From Bugula neritina (taxonomy: Eukaryota > Bryozoa > Gymnolaemata > Cheilostomatida > Bugulidae), in the NCBI GenBank assembly GCA_964035545.1, contig OZ037771.1, positions 12,962,980 through 13,026,979 on the forward strand: DNA of 64,000 nucleotides. The letters are read 5' to 3'. The notes beneath the pieces are model-generated. The model worked only from the letters and a program-made list of their open reading frames with translations, was not told where the DNA came from and did not search any database. Below, one piece after another: positions 12,168 through 25,690 of the stretch. Made by a program: the position numbers and the translations under genes. Position 1 is the first letter of the stretch. Each line of letters begins with the position of its first letter.

Positions 12168-15100
12168 CTTATAGTTTTTCAACCTTGACACGGTCAGCAA
12201 GTCTTCCGTCTCACTTTCACTGCTGCCGGTACGCTCAGCTTCCTGTTGCAGTCTGGCGATGATCTTCTTTCTGATTACTTTAGGTGACAGCGAGAACTTT
12301 CTGGTCAACTTAGAGGAGCTGTTAGTGGTGGGAGAATTCGGAGAAAGTGACGCTGATATAGAAGACAACTTCCCAGCGGAACCAACTCGGTTGTTCTCCT
12401 GAGAACCTTCTGCAGATATTCTATGAAAAAGAAAAAAATTGAGAATTCATTTGACTGAGTAATGAGAAATATATGTGACCAGCATCTATGGAATGGGACA
12501 AATATGTGTAAATATTGAGTGTTAATATATATATATAAGATATGCAATGTTATGCTACACATTATAGTAAATATTAAATGTTATGATTAGACAAAGTCGT
12601 TGACGGGGCAGATGTTGATATAAATGAAAAGATATGACACTCATATAAAATAAATATTATGAAGTGGTGAGCAACCAAATGTCCACAAATATTATGAGTG
12701 ATAACATAAACTCCAACTCAAAGTCACTCTAATCTACTGATTTCTGAACTTTTAGTTTATTCTACTTCAGAGTTAACCTGAGCACAACCTGGCCATTCAA
12801 ATGCTTCCAATGCATTGATAGTTCAGTTTGAATAGTGATAATGTTTTCAGTAAAGGAGACAACTTCCATTGTCTAATAAGAGTTGGAAAAACTAAGGAAA
12901 AGAACTTCTAATTAAAATCGAAAAGTTTAGTAATAGCAATGTGTGTCGCAAATAAATAGTAACTAGACTAGTAGTAATTTTGATTCAAAAGCAATAAGTA
13001 AATGAGATTTGAATATTATATTAATGTTGTGAGAAGCCCCGAAGTGTATAGTAGCTACAAGGTGCTTGCAGGTGAAACCCATTATTCTTAAAAGCAGTAG
13101 CTGCAGAAAACATGGTTCATTGTCTAAGTTATATATTTGGACACTCATTTAATGCTTCCAATATAATCCTGATGGTTCCAATAATTTGTAATCCCAATAG
13201 TATCACTCTTTTACTGAATTTATATAGCACAATAAAATAAGAGTATAGGGAAAATAGATTCCATGAAAGGAAAGAAGCCCAAATAATTGCACAATATAAA
13301 GACATCTGTGAGGTATTTTAGTCTCCCCTACACACCTTTGTAGGTAAAAGACACTGTTTGGTAGAATTGGTGAATCGAAACCTCTCTAATGATTTAGGTA
13401 CACCCATAACTGCTCTTTTCTTGAATTCTAATTCTATCAGATTTTTGAAAACAGAAAGTAGTTGGCATATGAAATAAAGCAGCGATGCTATAAGTTCAAA
13501 TGTCAAACTAAAGGTTATTAACTCAGGCCGAGAGGAAATCTACAGTTCAGAATTCAACACCAACAAGACTCTCTCTGGCAGAACCGTAGCGTCAACTTGC
13601 CCAAACAATTTAATTAACAAGAGGATACAATTCCTAATATAAACTTACAGTACAATATAATGATAATACTGTGGCAGTTTTTCTACTTCTAAGATTTGAT
13701 TCCACATTTAGCATCATTAAAAATAAGTTTAAAAATTGTGGAGCTGTAACATCAAGCACTACGTAATACTAACCAGGATGTAGCCACTATATTATACTAT
13801 TTATACCAAATTAAGCACTGCACCATGTAATTAATCAAGTGTATTTTAGGTACTAGTTGTACACAGGTGTATATGGCAATTATATTCCCAACAGATTGAT
13901 AGCTAATGGCTACCATATGCATGATTAAAGTCATTCTAGTGCAGGCAGCATTGCTGCTAATTAGGACTGACAACTCCCGAGGCTGTATTCAGATACAATA
14001 TAATTCATTACTGAATATATACACATCTTCTATCCAACTTTAGATGGTCAGAGGCTGTTATATTGGATACAGTTTCACAAAGTAGCTCAATTAGGTGAAA
14101 GTATGAGGCATACATCTACTACTGTTTACACAACGCTATCAGCACAACAGCTACATGTATAACACAGCCTCTAAAGTTTAGAGTATAGACTATAAATAAC
14201 ACCCCACCTTTCACTTCCCATATACCTGTATATAGTTCACAGCTATAAGCTCACAACACCAGAGATATAACTGGATGGTAATGCACACCCACCCAATACA
14301 CACTAGTGATAGCATTTGTTTAAATTGAGGGAGTGATGGCATAGAATGGAGATAAGAAGTTGTACCGCCACCTATTAATTTACCAACAAAGCAAGACTTC
14401 ATTAAGAAACCTGTGTATATGCGTATGTTTTAGCTGGCAAGTATTCAACTAGTGCCATGTCACCTTGCCATGGGGGAAGTTACCTGCAGAGGGCTGTCAG
14501 AGATGCATGGTACTTGCTCAGGGCTGTCTGTTTCTATTTTCTACTAGTTTAGAAGTATCCAAACTAATTCAGTAAACCTTGAATACAGCTCACTATGAGC
14601 TTCCATAATATCAGTTTGAAAAAGCTAATAACTAAAACGTTGCCATGCAATAGTATTCCCAAAACTGCTGCCAGTTACTTTAGAGCAGGCAATTCTAGAT
14701 TTGGAGTTGTCTTTCGATAAGTAGACGTATAACTAACAGTTATCAAAGTGAATTGAATAAACAACATGATTCAGAATTCTATCGGTTTGAGTTAAAAGTG
14801 CAAAAAGTATTCTAAAAAATAACTGTGATCCTAAGAGTTGTCTGCTCAATAAATAACCCAAACTTAACCCGAACTTCCAACAAACAAAAGCATGAGTAAG
14901 ACAGAAATAAGCACCTACTTCAACCACAGCTGAGCTAGATGCATTGATTTTGCAAATTTCGCAGCTATTTTGAGACTTTTAAAACCATTTCTCACACGTA
15001 ACCAAACTTTCAATTTTGGAAACTTGTAAGAACAGCGCTATAGCTTTTTCAGGTGAAGTACCTTCTACGGCTTGTAATGGATCCCCATGTCTGAGCACGC

Positions 15101-18100
15101 TCCCTGATGCCCTCCTCTTCTGGGGGTTCCACGTAGATGACAAAACCTATGTTGGTGGTCTCCAACATCCCTCCTTCTTTGCATCTACTACTCTATACTG
15201 CACCAAGTTACAGACTCGTTGGAGAATCGGAGAGACTTAAAACTGTGAGAAGACTGAATAAGTAGCTACTCTGTGTCCCAGCTGCAGATACTCCCTTCTG
15301 ACAGGTGGAATAAGCAGAGCAGTGAGTGTGTTTAAGTTGCATACTATGCCAAGTATGGGACCAATAGCTGTTAGTGTAACAAATACCTGAGCATTTTCAT
15401 TGGACAGTCAATATACTATGAAAGCAGTAGCCGGGGAGCTGAGTTAGCCCTTCACCTATACTAATCTCTGATAGATAATAGTTTACTTCTATGCACTATT
15501 TACATTTGAAGACTGATTACTAGCATCTATTATGTAATGGAATGTTGCAGCTAGGTTATAAAAGGGAGCTCTGTGTAATGTTACACCTTGATTGTAGCAG
15601 CAGTAATTGTGTTTTAATTTAAATATTTGCGATAAGAAAACATTATTTGCATTTAAAATACATTTCAGTGCATTTCACCTGAACTGAAATCATTTTTGTT
15701 GAAATTTGTGATGAAACTGTGTGATTTCATTGGACAATGGAATCCTGAATGAAAATTTCTAATCTATATAAGAAAACTAAGGAAAGATTGTATCACAATA
15801 AAATTACTTCATTACTCATAATACAAAACTTGTAGAATATAAAGCACTATTTATCAGTCTCTATTAAAGAAATAAATAGAATAGTTATTGGCCAAAGAAA
15901 GTTAGATTTTTGTTTGCATTAATGAAAATTTTAATTTTTAAACTCCTTAGCAATACCTATTTGGCTAGATCGATTCAAACTAATTAGGGTGTAATATAAT
16001 ATAAGATATTGTAATGCTAAGTAATAAACTTCAATAAACTGTAATATAGAAAACATAATAGATATAATATATGTAATATTCTTATATTATATTATAAATG
16101 CAGCATACTAGGTAACTAAGCAACCAACTATTGAACCATGTTGCACAGTGTAATACCAGCTGTAGATTACATAACTGAGAGATCTAAGAGTAGCCCAGTA
16201 GAGGACTCAATTCAACTCATCTATCACATCAATTAAGATTACTATACTACAGTATACTATAGTATAGTATAGTAATAATACGGCAATACTTACTGGTTAC
16301 ACATCATAAAGCTACTTCAGTAACTCAAGATGAACTCAATGGTGATACTCAGAACATGCAGAGTGGAAAAGGATATCTGAGGTGTGGGAAAAGAACATTT
16401 GAGTAGGTGATAATATAATAAATTGTTATATAGTATCTCACAATTAGTGTTATATAGTATGTCACAATAAGTTTTATATAGCATGCCACAACGAGTATTA
16501 TATAGTATGCCACAACGAGTGTTATATAGTATGTCACAATGAGTGTTATATAGTATGTCACAATAAGTTTTATATAGCATGTCACAACGAGTGTTATATA
16601 GTATCTCACAATGAGTTTTATATAGTATGTCACAATGAGTGTTATATAGTATCTCACAATGAGTTTTATATAGTATGTCACAATGAGTGTTATATAGTAT
16701 GTCACAATAAGTTTTATATAGCATGTCACAACGAGTGTTATATAGTATGTCACAATGAGTGTTATATAGTATGTCATAATGAGTGTTATATAGTATGTCA
16801 CAATGAGTATTATATAGTATGTCACCACGAGTGCTATATAGTATGTCACAATGAGTGTTATATAGTATGTCACAATGAGTGTTATATAGTATGTCACAAT
16901 AAGTTTTATATAGCATGTCACAACGAGTGTTATATAGTATCTCACAATGAGTTTTATATAGTATGTCACAATGAGTGTTATATAGTATCTCACAATGAGT
17001 TTTATATAGTATGTCACAATGAGTGTTATATAGTATGTCACAATAAGTTTTATATAGCATGTCACAACGAGTGTTATATAGTATGTCACAATGAGTGTTA
17101 TATAGTATGTCATAATGAGTGCTATATAGTATGTCACAATGAGTATTATATAGTATGTCACCACGAGTGTTATATAGTATGTCACAGTGAGTGTTATATA
17201 GTATGTCACAGTGAGTGTTATATAGTATTTCACAATGGGTGTTATAAATTATAATATTACTTATATAAATTTGATATAGGTAAGTTTATTATACAAGCTT
17301 TGATTTTGTTTAGAGTTATGGATTTAATTCGTTGACAGATTCCTTAAATTATTGTTTGATTTTCGACAAAGTTGGCTTTAGTTTTATAAAAATCATGAAA
17401 TTCACGAAAATAAACTTGTTTAAAAGCAAAATATAAATAAATTTTTATTAAATGAAAGAAGACATATATATATTAGCTATTTTTTAGTTTTGCTTATTCC
17501 TAATTTAGTAACATCGTCACGGTTGTTGAAATATTAGTAATGAAAAATTAGTGAATGCAACTACTTCTAAACTTCCCTTTTGATTACAATGTATTGCATA
17601 AAATGAATAGATTACAGAGTGGGAGGTACAGTTAGTTGATTCTGTATTGTTACATCAGATAGAAGGAGGGAAAGTAAAGCTAGGCTCAGTTTTCAATAAC
17701 CAATTACATGTATACTAATAACATTAATTTAATTTCTCACACATCCTGCACAGCTAAAAGGCAAAAGCTAGCCCGATAAATTCCCCTACAACATAAATGT
17801 TACGGCTGGGTATATAGTTGCACCCTAGATAAGGCAGCTTATTACATCAACTTTGGTGCTTTGTACTTGTTGCCTGACTTTATGAAAATGTTTGTCTAAG
17901 TTTTCAATTATATGTATGAGAGAAAGGTCGAGTTCTCATAGACACAGAAGCACACTGTGTACCATATCATAATTATATTACACTTATTGTAGCCTATATG
18001 TTGCTTGGATAATGATTTGGTGCACTTCTAAAGAAACTCTTTCAAGTTCTCAAGGCTTGCTTTCCACCAAATGCCTGAGAAAAATGTTTGTCTTTATCCA

Positions 18101-21100
18101 ATGAAGTTCAAAGTTTCAAAAAAAGATTGTAGTTTAGGCAATTTAAAAATGGTTTCAATAACTTTATAATTGTGCGGATTAATTTAATACGAGCATGTTC
18201 ATCTGTTTTATACGATAACTGTGGTAACACAGATATGCTCTGGTGGTTAAATGAACTAAAGTAAAAAGTTCACCATTTATTTTAATTATGAATTGGAAGT
18301 TGAAATAACTAATAGTAAACTTCAAAGCAAACTTCTTCTGAGTTGTGCTAAATAATTTATATAGAAGCTATAATTTTCAAACATTTAATAATACTTAGAA
18401 TAGTTTTCTAAAGTTAGCTTTTATGGGAACACTAATTTATGTGCCATCCGAATTTTACCATCAGTTATGTGCAGACAACTACAAATGTCTCACAACTCTT
18501 TGCTGCAGATGCAATAAAACAATAAGCAGACAACTTCTAAGTTATGCATTTGTAAAAGGGGAGACAACTCAATGGAACACAATGAAATAAGTGCACAGCA
18601 GTTTTCTCTTAATGCAGAACTGATTAGAACTGGAGTTGTGCTATCCATGCCTTATTGTACAGTGAATCGAAGGAGACTAGAAACCAAGCATTCCCATGAA
18701 AGCAAAGACGTATACATAGCTATAGATATATGAGGAGGGGACAAATCCCAAAACAGCTGCTGTACACAGATTGAGTTAAATATAGATATAAGCAGTGAAG
18801 TTAGATATATAAGTATATGTTATATAGATAAAAGGTATAATGTTATCAAGTAATTTCAGCCATAGGGTATCCTGACATTGAAAAATTACTAAAATATGAC
18901 AACTTCTTATTTATTCTCACCTTTCATTTTCACTGGTCGTCCTGTGGCGATGCTCGGGAGATGGCCGGACAGGAAGTGTGCTGAACATCATGGACACGTC
19001 TCCAAACATTCTGATGCCAGCGTCTCTACTCGGCGAAGTTTTCGCAAAGTTAGTCGGAAGAGTCTGAAAGCCGAGTCCCTCGTCAAAGTTCTGATCAACA
19101 ACTCGGCAATATGACTCATGCCGGGATCTACAAACAGCAGCAGGTTTTGATTTAATTGAAATTTATCATAACATAATATATAACATATTATATTATAATA
19201 TTATATTATAGTATAATGTTATATATAATATATCATCATATATGATAATATATTATATTATAATATAATTTTATAATATACTATTATAATATTATGATAT
19301 AATATGTTATATAATATATATATTATTATCATATATGATAATATATATTATATAATATATAGCATCTTACATTATAATAATAAATATCATGTTATAACAT
19401 TATATTATAATATTATAATATATTATATATAATATATCATAATATTATAATATAATATGTTAGATACTATATTACTATTATCATTATCATTTTAACATCG
19501 GGTATTCATAGCTTAAGAAACTTAAAGAGAAACAACTAAAACTTATCATAATACCTAAAAGCTGATGTTTTGAAGTTGTCTGTCTCTGTTGAGTCATGAG
19601 TTTCAGATTGCTTTCTGCCTAAAGTGGAGCTGGGACTGCTATTGGCCCAATACTTCTTATGGAGGACGTCGAGCAGCGATGGTGAAGCTGTCCCTTTAGT
19701 GGCAGCAGTTGTCACTGCCTACACACATGAAGAATATCGCTGACAACATATAAGTTACCAGAATATCAGAGGTTTCAACAACTAATAAAGAAAGCAAATA
19801 ACTAATGATTAACATTTAATATATATCGCTAAAAAATTAACCGTCTGAGATCGAATTTTGCCTTTCAAAAGGTGAAGGCAAAGCCATTGGGAACTCAATG
19901 CCATGTATTCTATAAATAACTAACTATATTTAAACACACTGTAGAGGTCAGGTAAATATACTCACTACTGTAGAGGTCAAATGTATATACTCACTACTGT
20001 AGAGGTCAAATGTATATACTCACTACTGTAGAGGTCAAATGTATATACTTACTATTGTAGAGGTCAAATGTATATACTCACTACTGTAGAGCTCAAATGT
20101 ATATACTCACTACTGTAGAGGTCAAATGTATATACTTACTATTGTAGAGCTCAAATGTATATACTCACTACTGCAGAGGTCAAATGTATATACTTACTAT
20201 TGTAGAGCTCAAATGTATATACTCACTACTGCAGAGGTCAAATGTATATACTCACTACTGTAGAGGTCAAATGTATATACTTACTACTGTAGAGGTCAAA
20301 TGTATATACTTACTACTGCAGAGGTCAAATGTATATACTCATTACTGTAGAGGTCAAATGTATATACTCACTACTGTAGAGGTCAAATGTATATACTCAC
20401 TACTGCAGAGCTCAAATGTGTATACTCACTACTGCTGGTGAAAATTCAAACACAAATCCAGGATTGATAAGTCCCCTGTCCTTCAAAGTTAGAGTCGGTG
20501 TTACAACGATCTCAGGTGGGGACATAAACTGTGATGCGATCATATCTGTTTGTGGATCTGTGGCTATATCTAGAGTCCTAGGTCTTTGAGCTCTAACGTT
20601 TCCATTAGATTCAGCAGATACAGTTTCCTTCCTGGCAGTGAAAGAACTCAGATATCACGAGAAACAAATACAATGAGAGGTCACTTTGATAACTCTTATT
20701 GAGCTGCGATTGACCAACGCTTGCTCTTGGCCGATTGCCCATAGCAGAGTCTAGCTAGTGTGTTTTAACTGCTAAAAGTATTGACTATGTGTTGTTGTAA
20801 AAGTTGAATACACATCTACCCTTTCAAACATCTGGCATTAAGTAGTAAAAAGTACTGTGGATTATACCTACTCCAAGCCACTAAAAGGAGTCATTAGGCA
20901 AAGTAGAGGGCTCAGTCTTTTGCTGCTTAATTATAAGTCAATATATAAACAATGTTCAATTAATTAAGATAGAGCGTGCTAAGGGTGCTTCCCACGCTAC
21001 CCTTTCTCCAAGTATACATGCCCATTTATTGAACTCAATCACAATTTATCAATTACAGTGCTTCCTCCATATCTCACTATGGTGTGTATCTCACTATGCT

Positions 21101-23626
21101 TCGGGTCCGAAACTTCAATTCGTGACATAATAGAATACCAGATTATTCTCACGTGTCCGTTGAATTCGGCCATTTTGTCCTTTTTCACACGTACATAAGC
21201 CACTAAACAGGAGTCCAAGCCCTTCTCGCTACCTAAGGAATCTTGTGAGAAATGAAACCGTGAGATATAGAGGGAGCACTGTACTCCAACTTGTATACTA
21301 GGTTGCTGCTGAAGGTACGAAGTGAAACCTTACCAATACTTCTCAGTTAGAGTTGAAGCTACAGCAACACAGCGTTGCAGCAACAGAGTGACTAAACTAA
21401 ATGATCAGTTGCCTGTTTATTATACTTTAAGACGTGTCAATCACATTTTTCTTTCAAAACCAATTGACTTTTTAAAGGCATTTGAATGGATTTGTGCCAA
21501 GCAGTTATCAAGTTTCGCCTACAGGGGCTTCTGTTTAGGCACTAAAGTCATGCACTTGCTCGTATTATATAGAAATGAGTGCAAAATCACAGACTTTTCT
21601 AGTAGCACTAGTTCTGTAGCACGAGAGGTTGCTAGTTTGTGGGACGAAGGAGGCACGCTCAAACATAGAAGTAAAGTGTAGAAACCAAAGCTAAGATAAA
21701 TTTTACAGTATATAAAACAGAATAGCAAAAAATCAACAGGTTCTAACTTTATGAAAAAATTTCACTGTTGGTAAAGGTAGATTTGTGTTGAGTGTGAAAG
21801 TCATAAAGATAAAACAAATACATAATTTCAGTTTAAAACATAATCATCATTTTGCAGGTGCGTGATTTGTACAAAACTTCGAATCGGTTTCTTCAAGGAT
21901 CTCACTTTAAATAAGTAAATTCAAATAAAAGTAGTGAGTTGAAATTTGTAAAAAAATCTAACCATGTTGGCTTATAATATTTATAGCGATTACCAATTAG
22001 TTTTTTGTTAAACGAGCAGATATTTTCATGCTAAAACATAATATTTACATTATGCCTCATACTGTTCATTAGGCCCAAAACAGTAGCAAGACAACTCCAA
22101 TAAAACAGAAGCTACTTCTAGTAATAGAATTCATCGCTTTTCATGCATTAACTTACTTGTCCAGGTCTGCAGTAGCATCTGTTGGAACTAACGCCTCCTG
22201 GTTTTGGACAGCCTGTGAAGAAGCACTGTCTATGTCGGTTGGGGGTGGCACTGGGAGATCCAATCTATCTAATTGTGTCACAGGCTTCATTAACGAACCA
22301 TTTGTGAGTAAAACTCGCCTTTTCTCTCTCGAGTTTGTCAGAGTAGAAGAGGGGCATATGTGAGAAGCCCCTATTGTCTGCGTAGACTGATCAGAGTTTA
22401 CAGGGCTACAAGAAAACTTAGTCACAAGGTCGCTTGTATCGTGGTTTGGCACAAAAGAATCATCAGAGGAAGTGGTTTGCTTGACATCTGCCTTTGGCCG
22501 TTGCTCGAGCACTGAGCAATCCGGCGATAAACTAGACGCCGATATTGAAGACGGGGGAGATAATTCTGAACTTGTAGGCGATAGTGTTGAGTATTGAGGA
22601 GATAACCCTGAGTGTTCAAACTGGTGAGGTATATCGGTAGTTGGTGAGTATTGTGAAGGCACATCAGGAGAAGAGAACTCCATTGTATTTAGACAAAGTT
22701 CATTCGTCGATTGCTCTGAATCATCACGAAGATCTAAGACTTGATGAGTCAACTGAACAACTTTATTAGCTAGGAGTTGTCTACTCTCCTTAGTGTCTGC
22801 TATTACGGCCTTTGAGGCATGGAAAGGTAACGCAAACCGTATTCCTGCAGAATCATTGGAGCTTGAAGCTAACAGTGAGTGCTTTTTTCTCACCCTTGAC
22901 ACCTGTTAATAATACAAAAAAGTAAAAAAAACTTTTTTTCATTTAAAAAGTGGCAACAACAACAGCTGCTTATAATGTATAAATGGAATTGTTTAATTGT
23001 TTAAATAACCAGTTTTTTGCTGTGAAATCTAAAGTTCACTATAATAATTAAGTTTTATATATTAATATAATTAATATAATAATAAGTTTGATAAGTTTTT
23101 AAAGAAGTATAAAATGCATGCATACAGCTGAATCATAAAGTTGAACCACTTAGGCGTTCAGATTCCATACCTGCTGTCTGCTGGAGCTCAACTCCTGGGA
23201 GACGGCAGCAGAAGATTCTGTGAGCTCGTCAGCCGATGAAGTCTCATCAGGCCAGTAAACGGCGCTCCTTTTCGCTCTTACAAGGTCAGCAGTGGGGGAA
23301 GCATCAGTTAAACCGTCCAGTAGAGTGGCTGGCCTGGTAAATGACTCGGTACTACGACTACTGGAAAACTGATGGCTTTGAGAAATGGTAGTCGACTTTT
23401 TTATGCTTTTAAACCAATCAGTTTGTGATATTGCAGCTTGTTTTGTTGCGTGCGTTACTATGGGTACAGCCTGTACCAAAATATCTTCATCTGATACAGT
23501 AGGAGTTGCCTGCTCAATGCTGTATAAAGAGTTATCTTCTCCATCTGATGAATGCAAACCACCACAATACATACTCTTCATAGATATAGCGTGTGACTCA
23601 TGAAGGGGCAGGAAATGTTTCCATGA
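12168..23626 (-). CDS. Ser-rich, mostly disordered protein, seven internal exons, unidentified
   Basis: The exons, in transcript order, are 23626-23171, 22902-22157, 20631-20430, 19718-19555, 19127-18921, 15184-15062 and 12420-12168. Phases match at each junction (0, 2, 0, 2, 2, 2, 0), giving about 717 codons with no stop. An ATG at 23581 could be the start. The first exon has a strong acceptor upstream (TTCTCTTGTGTACAG), so there may be an earlier exon, possibly non-coding. The protein is rich in Ser, Thr and Pro (a run of SPxxS motifs in the 22.5 kb exon). It has candidate phosphosites such as RKFSLSPK and a short basic helix (VIRKKIIARLQQEAE). The 19.6 kb exon has a conserved-looking SPSLLDVLHKKYW. 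The 15 kb exon encodes FVIYVEPPEEEGIRERAQTW and is a phase 2-2 cassette. No catalytic domain is visible. It resembles the long regulatory N terminus of a signalling or trafficking protein whose domains lie further left. The acceptor of the 15 kb exon and the donor at 20430 are uncertain by one to two codons. Confidence 0.65.
12421..18920. other. Introns of the minus-strand gene, with one exon and a large 24-bp array
   Basis: Apart from the cassette exon 15062-15184 I see no coding sequence. The stretch contains the satellite-like array at 16424-17246. Long open frames on the minus strand inside that array are by-products of a 24-bp period and are not genes. Confidence 0.55.
16424..17246. repeat. 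24-bp tandem array, about 34 units, with higher-order pattern
   Basis: The unit is close to GTTATATAGTATGTCACAATGAGT. Variants (AGTTTTATATAGCATG, CTCACAATGAG, CACAACGAG) recur in an ordered way: the AAGTTTTATATAGCATG variant starts at 16564, 16709, 16901 and 17044, and copies 14 units (about 336 bp) apart line up. The array lies in an intron and does not touch a splice site that I can place. Confidence 0.9.
19160..19480. repeat. AT-only palindromic tract
   Basis: About 320 bp are almost entirely A/T, made of overlapping inverted repeats of TATAATATTATA and ATATATGATAATATAT type. It could extrude hairpins or cruciforms. It lies in the intron between the 19.6 and 19.1 kb exons. Confidence 0.8.
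19937..20436. repeat. 29-bp array carrying a copied 5' splice site
   Basis: About 17 units read, on the gene's strand, CAGTAGTGAGTATATACATT plus nine bases. The exon that ends at 20430 finishes in ...CCAGCAGTA and runs straight into GTGAGTATAC, so the true donor is the first member of the array and each unit repeats it. Confidence 0.9.
21056..21281. mobile_element. 226-bp MITE with 21-bp inverted ends and TA target duplication (pogo/Tigger-like)
   Basis: The left end CAGTGCTTCCTCCATATCTCA and the right end TGAGATATAGAGGGAGCACTG are inverted copies with two mismatches, flanked on both sides by TA. CAGT-starting ends with a TA duplication are typical of the pogo/Tc1-mariner superfamily. It has no coding capacity and lies in an intron of the minus-strand gene. 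A full-length relative elsewhere would have supplied the transposase. Confidence 0.8.
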
Positions 23627-24307
23627 CTACCTGTACACAAGAGAAAAGCACATTGTTGTATTACAGTAGTAATTACCACTTATTCTATGGATGGTTTTGG
23701 TGGTGTGTCTCTGTAGGCTTGAATATCAAGGAAGTCATGCTATATTTGTTTGCAAAAGCACTTCTGACATAAAAAATTCGCTTTCATCAACATTCCCTGT
23801 TCAACAGCAGAGAATCAATTTGTAATGCACCATGAACTGGGAAGGAGAAAGCCCCCCCCCCTTCCTCTCTTAGATGCACACTTCCAAACATTCTACTAGT
23901 ATAAGTAGTACTTCACTAATGTGTCTAGGAATATTCTTTTATAATATACAATTATAAGACATTAAAAAGAAAAGTTGGTTTGCCAGTTAGTAATTATGCT
24001 GAGATTTTAAACTGTAATCTGCAAAATGTAAACAAAATTGAATTTCAAATACTGTAATATTTGTGTCATAAATTTTCTATATTTTCAGATCATCCTAAAT
24101 TCTGAGCAAGCGGAAAGCCTTGTTGCCAATTTGCTTAGGTTACTTGATCAGGAATACTTAATAGTAGAAATATCAATATCTGGCATTGATTAACTTGAAG
24201 TGGTTGAAGTTCATATTTACTAATTAAATTCTGATTTCCTGTTCAGACACTATTGGTGATGTTAGGAATGGCATTCAGTCATGATTGTTCCTACACAACA
24301 GTAGAAA

Positions 24308-24395
24308 CAAGTCCTTAATCCACTTAAAATACTCTTTTCATCAGATCGGTTCTCACAGGGATAGTGACTATAAAAAACATTCGCAAGTTTATTCC
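24308..24395 (+). repeat. SINE fragment, opposite orientation
   Basis: The reverse complement shares TATAGTCACTATCCCTGTGAG and GGATTAAGGACTT with the copies at 8326 and 36066. The tRNA-like head is absent. Confidence 0.55.
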
Positions 24396-24549
24396 TATTG
24401 GGACAGAAGAGTGATTTAAAGTCATCATTTATTATTGATTAGTTCAATGACTGAACCTTTGAACTATTACAACATTATTACTATTTTTATCTGGTAATAA
24501 TAATTGCACCAAACAATACCATTTATAAAGGAGCAGTAGTAGAGAAATT

Positions 24550-24676
24550 GAGATAGCCTAAGTTCTTTAAATTTCTTTATAACTTTTGGTTTGGAGTGCA
24601 GGTTGAAATTCTTGCTAGAACATAACTTTTTTTGCTACATTTTTAATCTAGAACACAGGCTGCACCAACCTTGATG
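24550..24676 (-). repeat. Dispersed repeat R1, copy 1
   Basis: Its reverse complement matches 29845-29972 and 31187-31325 over about 125 bp, including GCCTGTGTTCTAGATTA and CACTCCAAACCAA. Both ends carry related GAGAAATTGAGA...GCCT sequences in inverted orientation, so the element may be a degenerate MITE. Confidence 0.7.
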
Positions 24677-25429
24677 ATACTATGAGGGTGTATTTACTAA
24701 GACCTAATACTCTTATGTGGGAACAAAATAACAAGCCCATGAAAAGCTTGCTTTTTGTTGTTGTCTCCCCTGTAATCTTTAATATAACATGTGTTTCTGT
24801 TTCTTTAGTAATTAACTTTCACTTAGAATAATATAGTGGAGATAAAGAGACATTTTTTATGTTTCTTTTTACCCTTGAGTTTAGACTAATAACTATTTTA
24901 TCCAGTATCCAGTATATATATTAGAAAGTAAGAGTAGCACTGAATGTAGGTTTTAAAAATAAACGGAAAAAATTGAATCACCATGTTTGATAACTTGAGC
25001 TTTGCATTAAAAGTGATTTCATCATTTCAATACTAATTTTAGCAAATGAAAGATTATTAAACAATCTCAACAATCACAAGGGATATTACTAACAGCTGTT
25101 GTTAAATCGAAAACCTAAATAGACTTTGCTTGTTTACACTCCTATCCAAATACCACATCTGCCAATGACTTTAAAACACAACAGTTAGTAAATGGAATTC
25201 AAAACAGTCACACTTTGAAAAACAGATTAAGATTCATTAAATTAATGTTAAACTAACACAATTCTTTTCACATCTTGACAATATAGTATCAATTCACTAG
25301 ACACGTTCATTTATGGAGTACTTTTCTTTTCATAAACACCCCAGGAAAGAAATCATAGTTCATTCAAACTTTATTTTAGTAATTTATGTTTATGTTTATG
25401 TCTGGTGGAGGAGAGGGGGCTCGAATGAT

Positions 25430-25690
25430 GATACCTGAGGTAAAAGTAAACAGTCAGAGTAGATGTAGTTATAGGTAGCTAGCTGTAGGTATAAGTAGTT
25501 AGGTGTAGGTATATAGGTAGCTAGCTGTAGGTACAGGTAGCTAGCTGTAGGTATATAGGTAGCTAGGTGTAGGTATAGGTAGCTTATACAAAGTGTACAT
25601 GTAGGTAGCTAGGATACACATAAGTTATAGTTAGCTAGTAGCTAGTGGTAGGTATAGAGGTAGCTAGGTGACAGATGTAGGTAGCAGGTA
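25430..25690. repeat. Degenerate GGTAGCTAGCTGTAGGTATA array
   Basis: About ten imperfect units of roughly 18-22 bp run here. It is not near a recognised exon. Confidence 0.75.

Noticed and set aside
16317-17233. Two long overlapping minus-strand ORFs (about 250-290 codons)
   Set aside because: Both are read-through of a 24-bp array, which leaves frames open by its period; low-complexity, no start context, no flanking exons.
16424-20436. CRISPR-like direct repeats
   Set aside because: Units are contiguous with no unique spacers, and the host is an intron-rich eukaryote.
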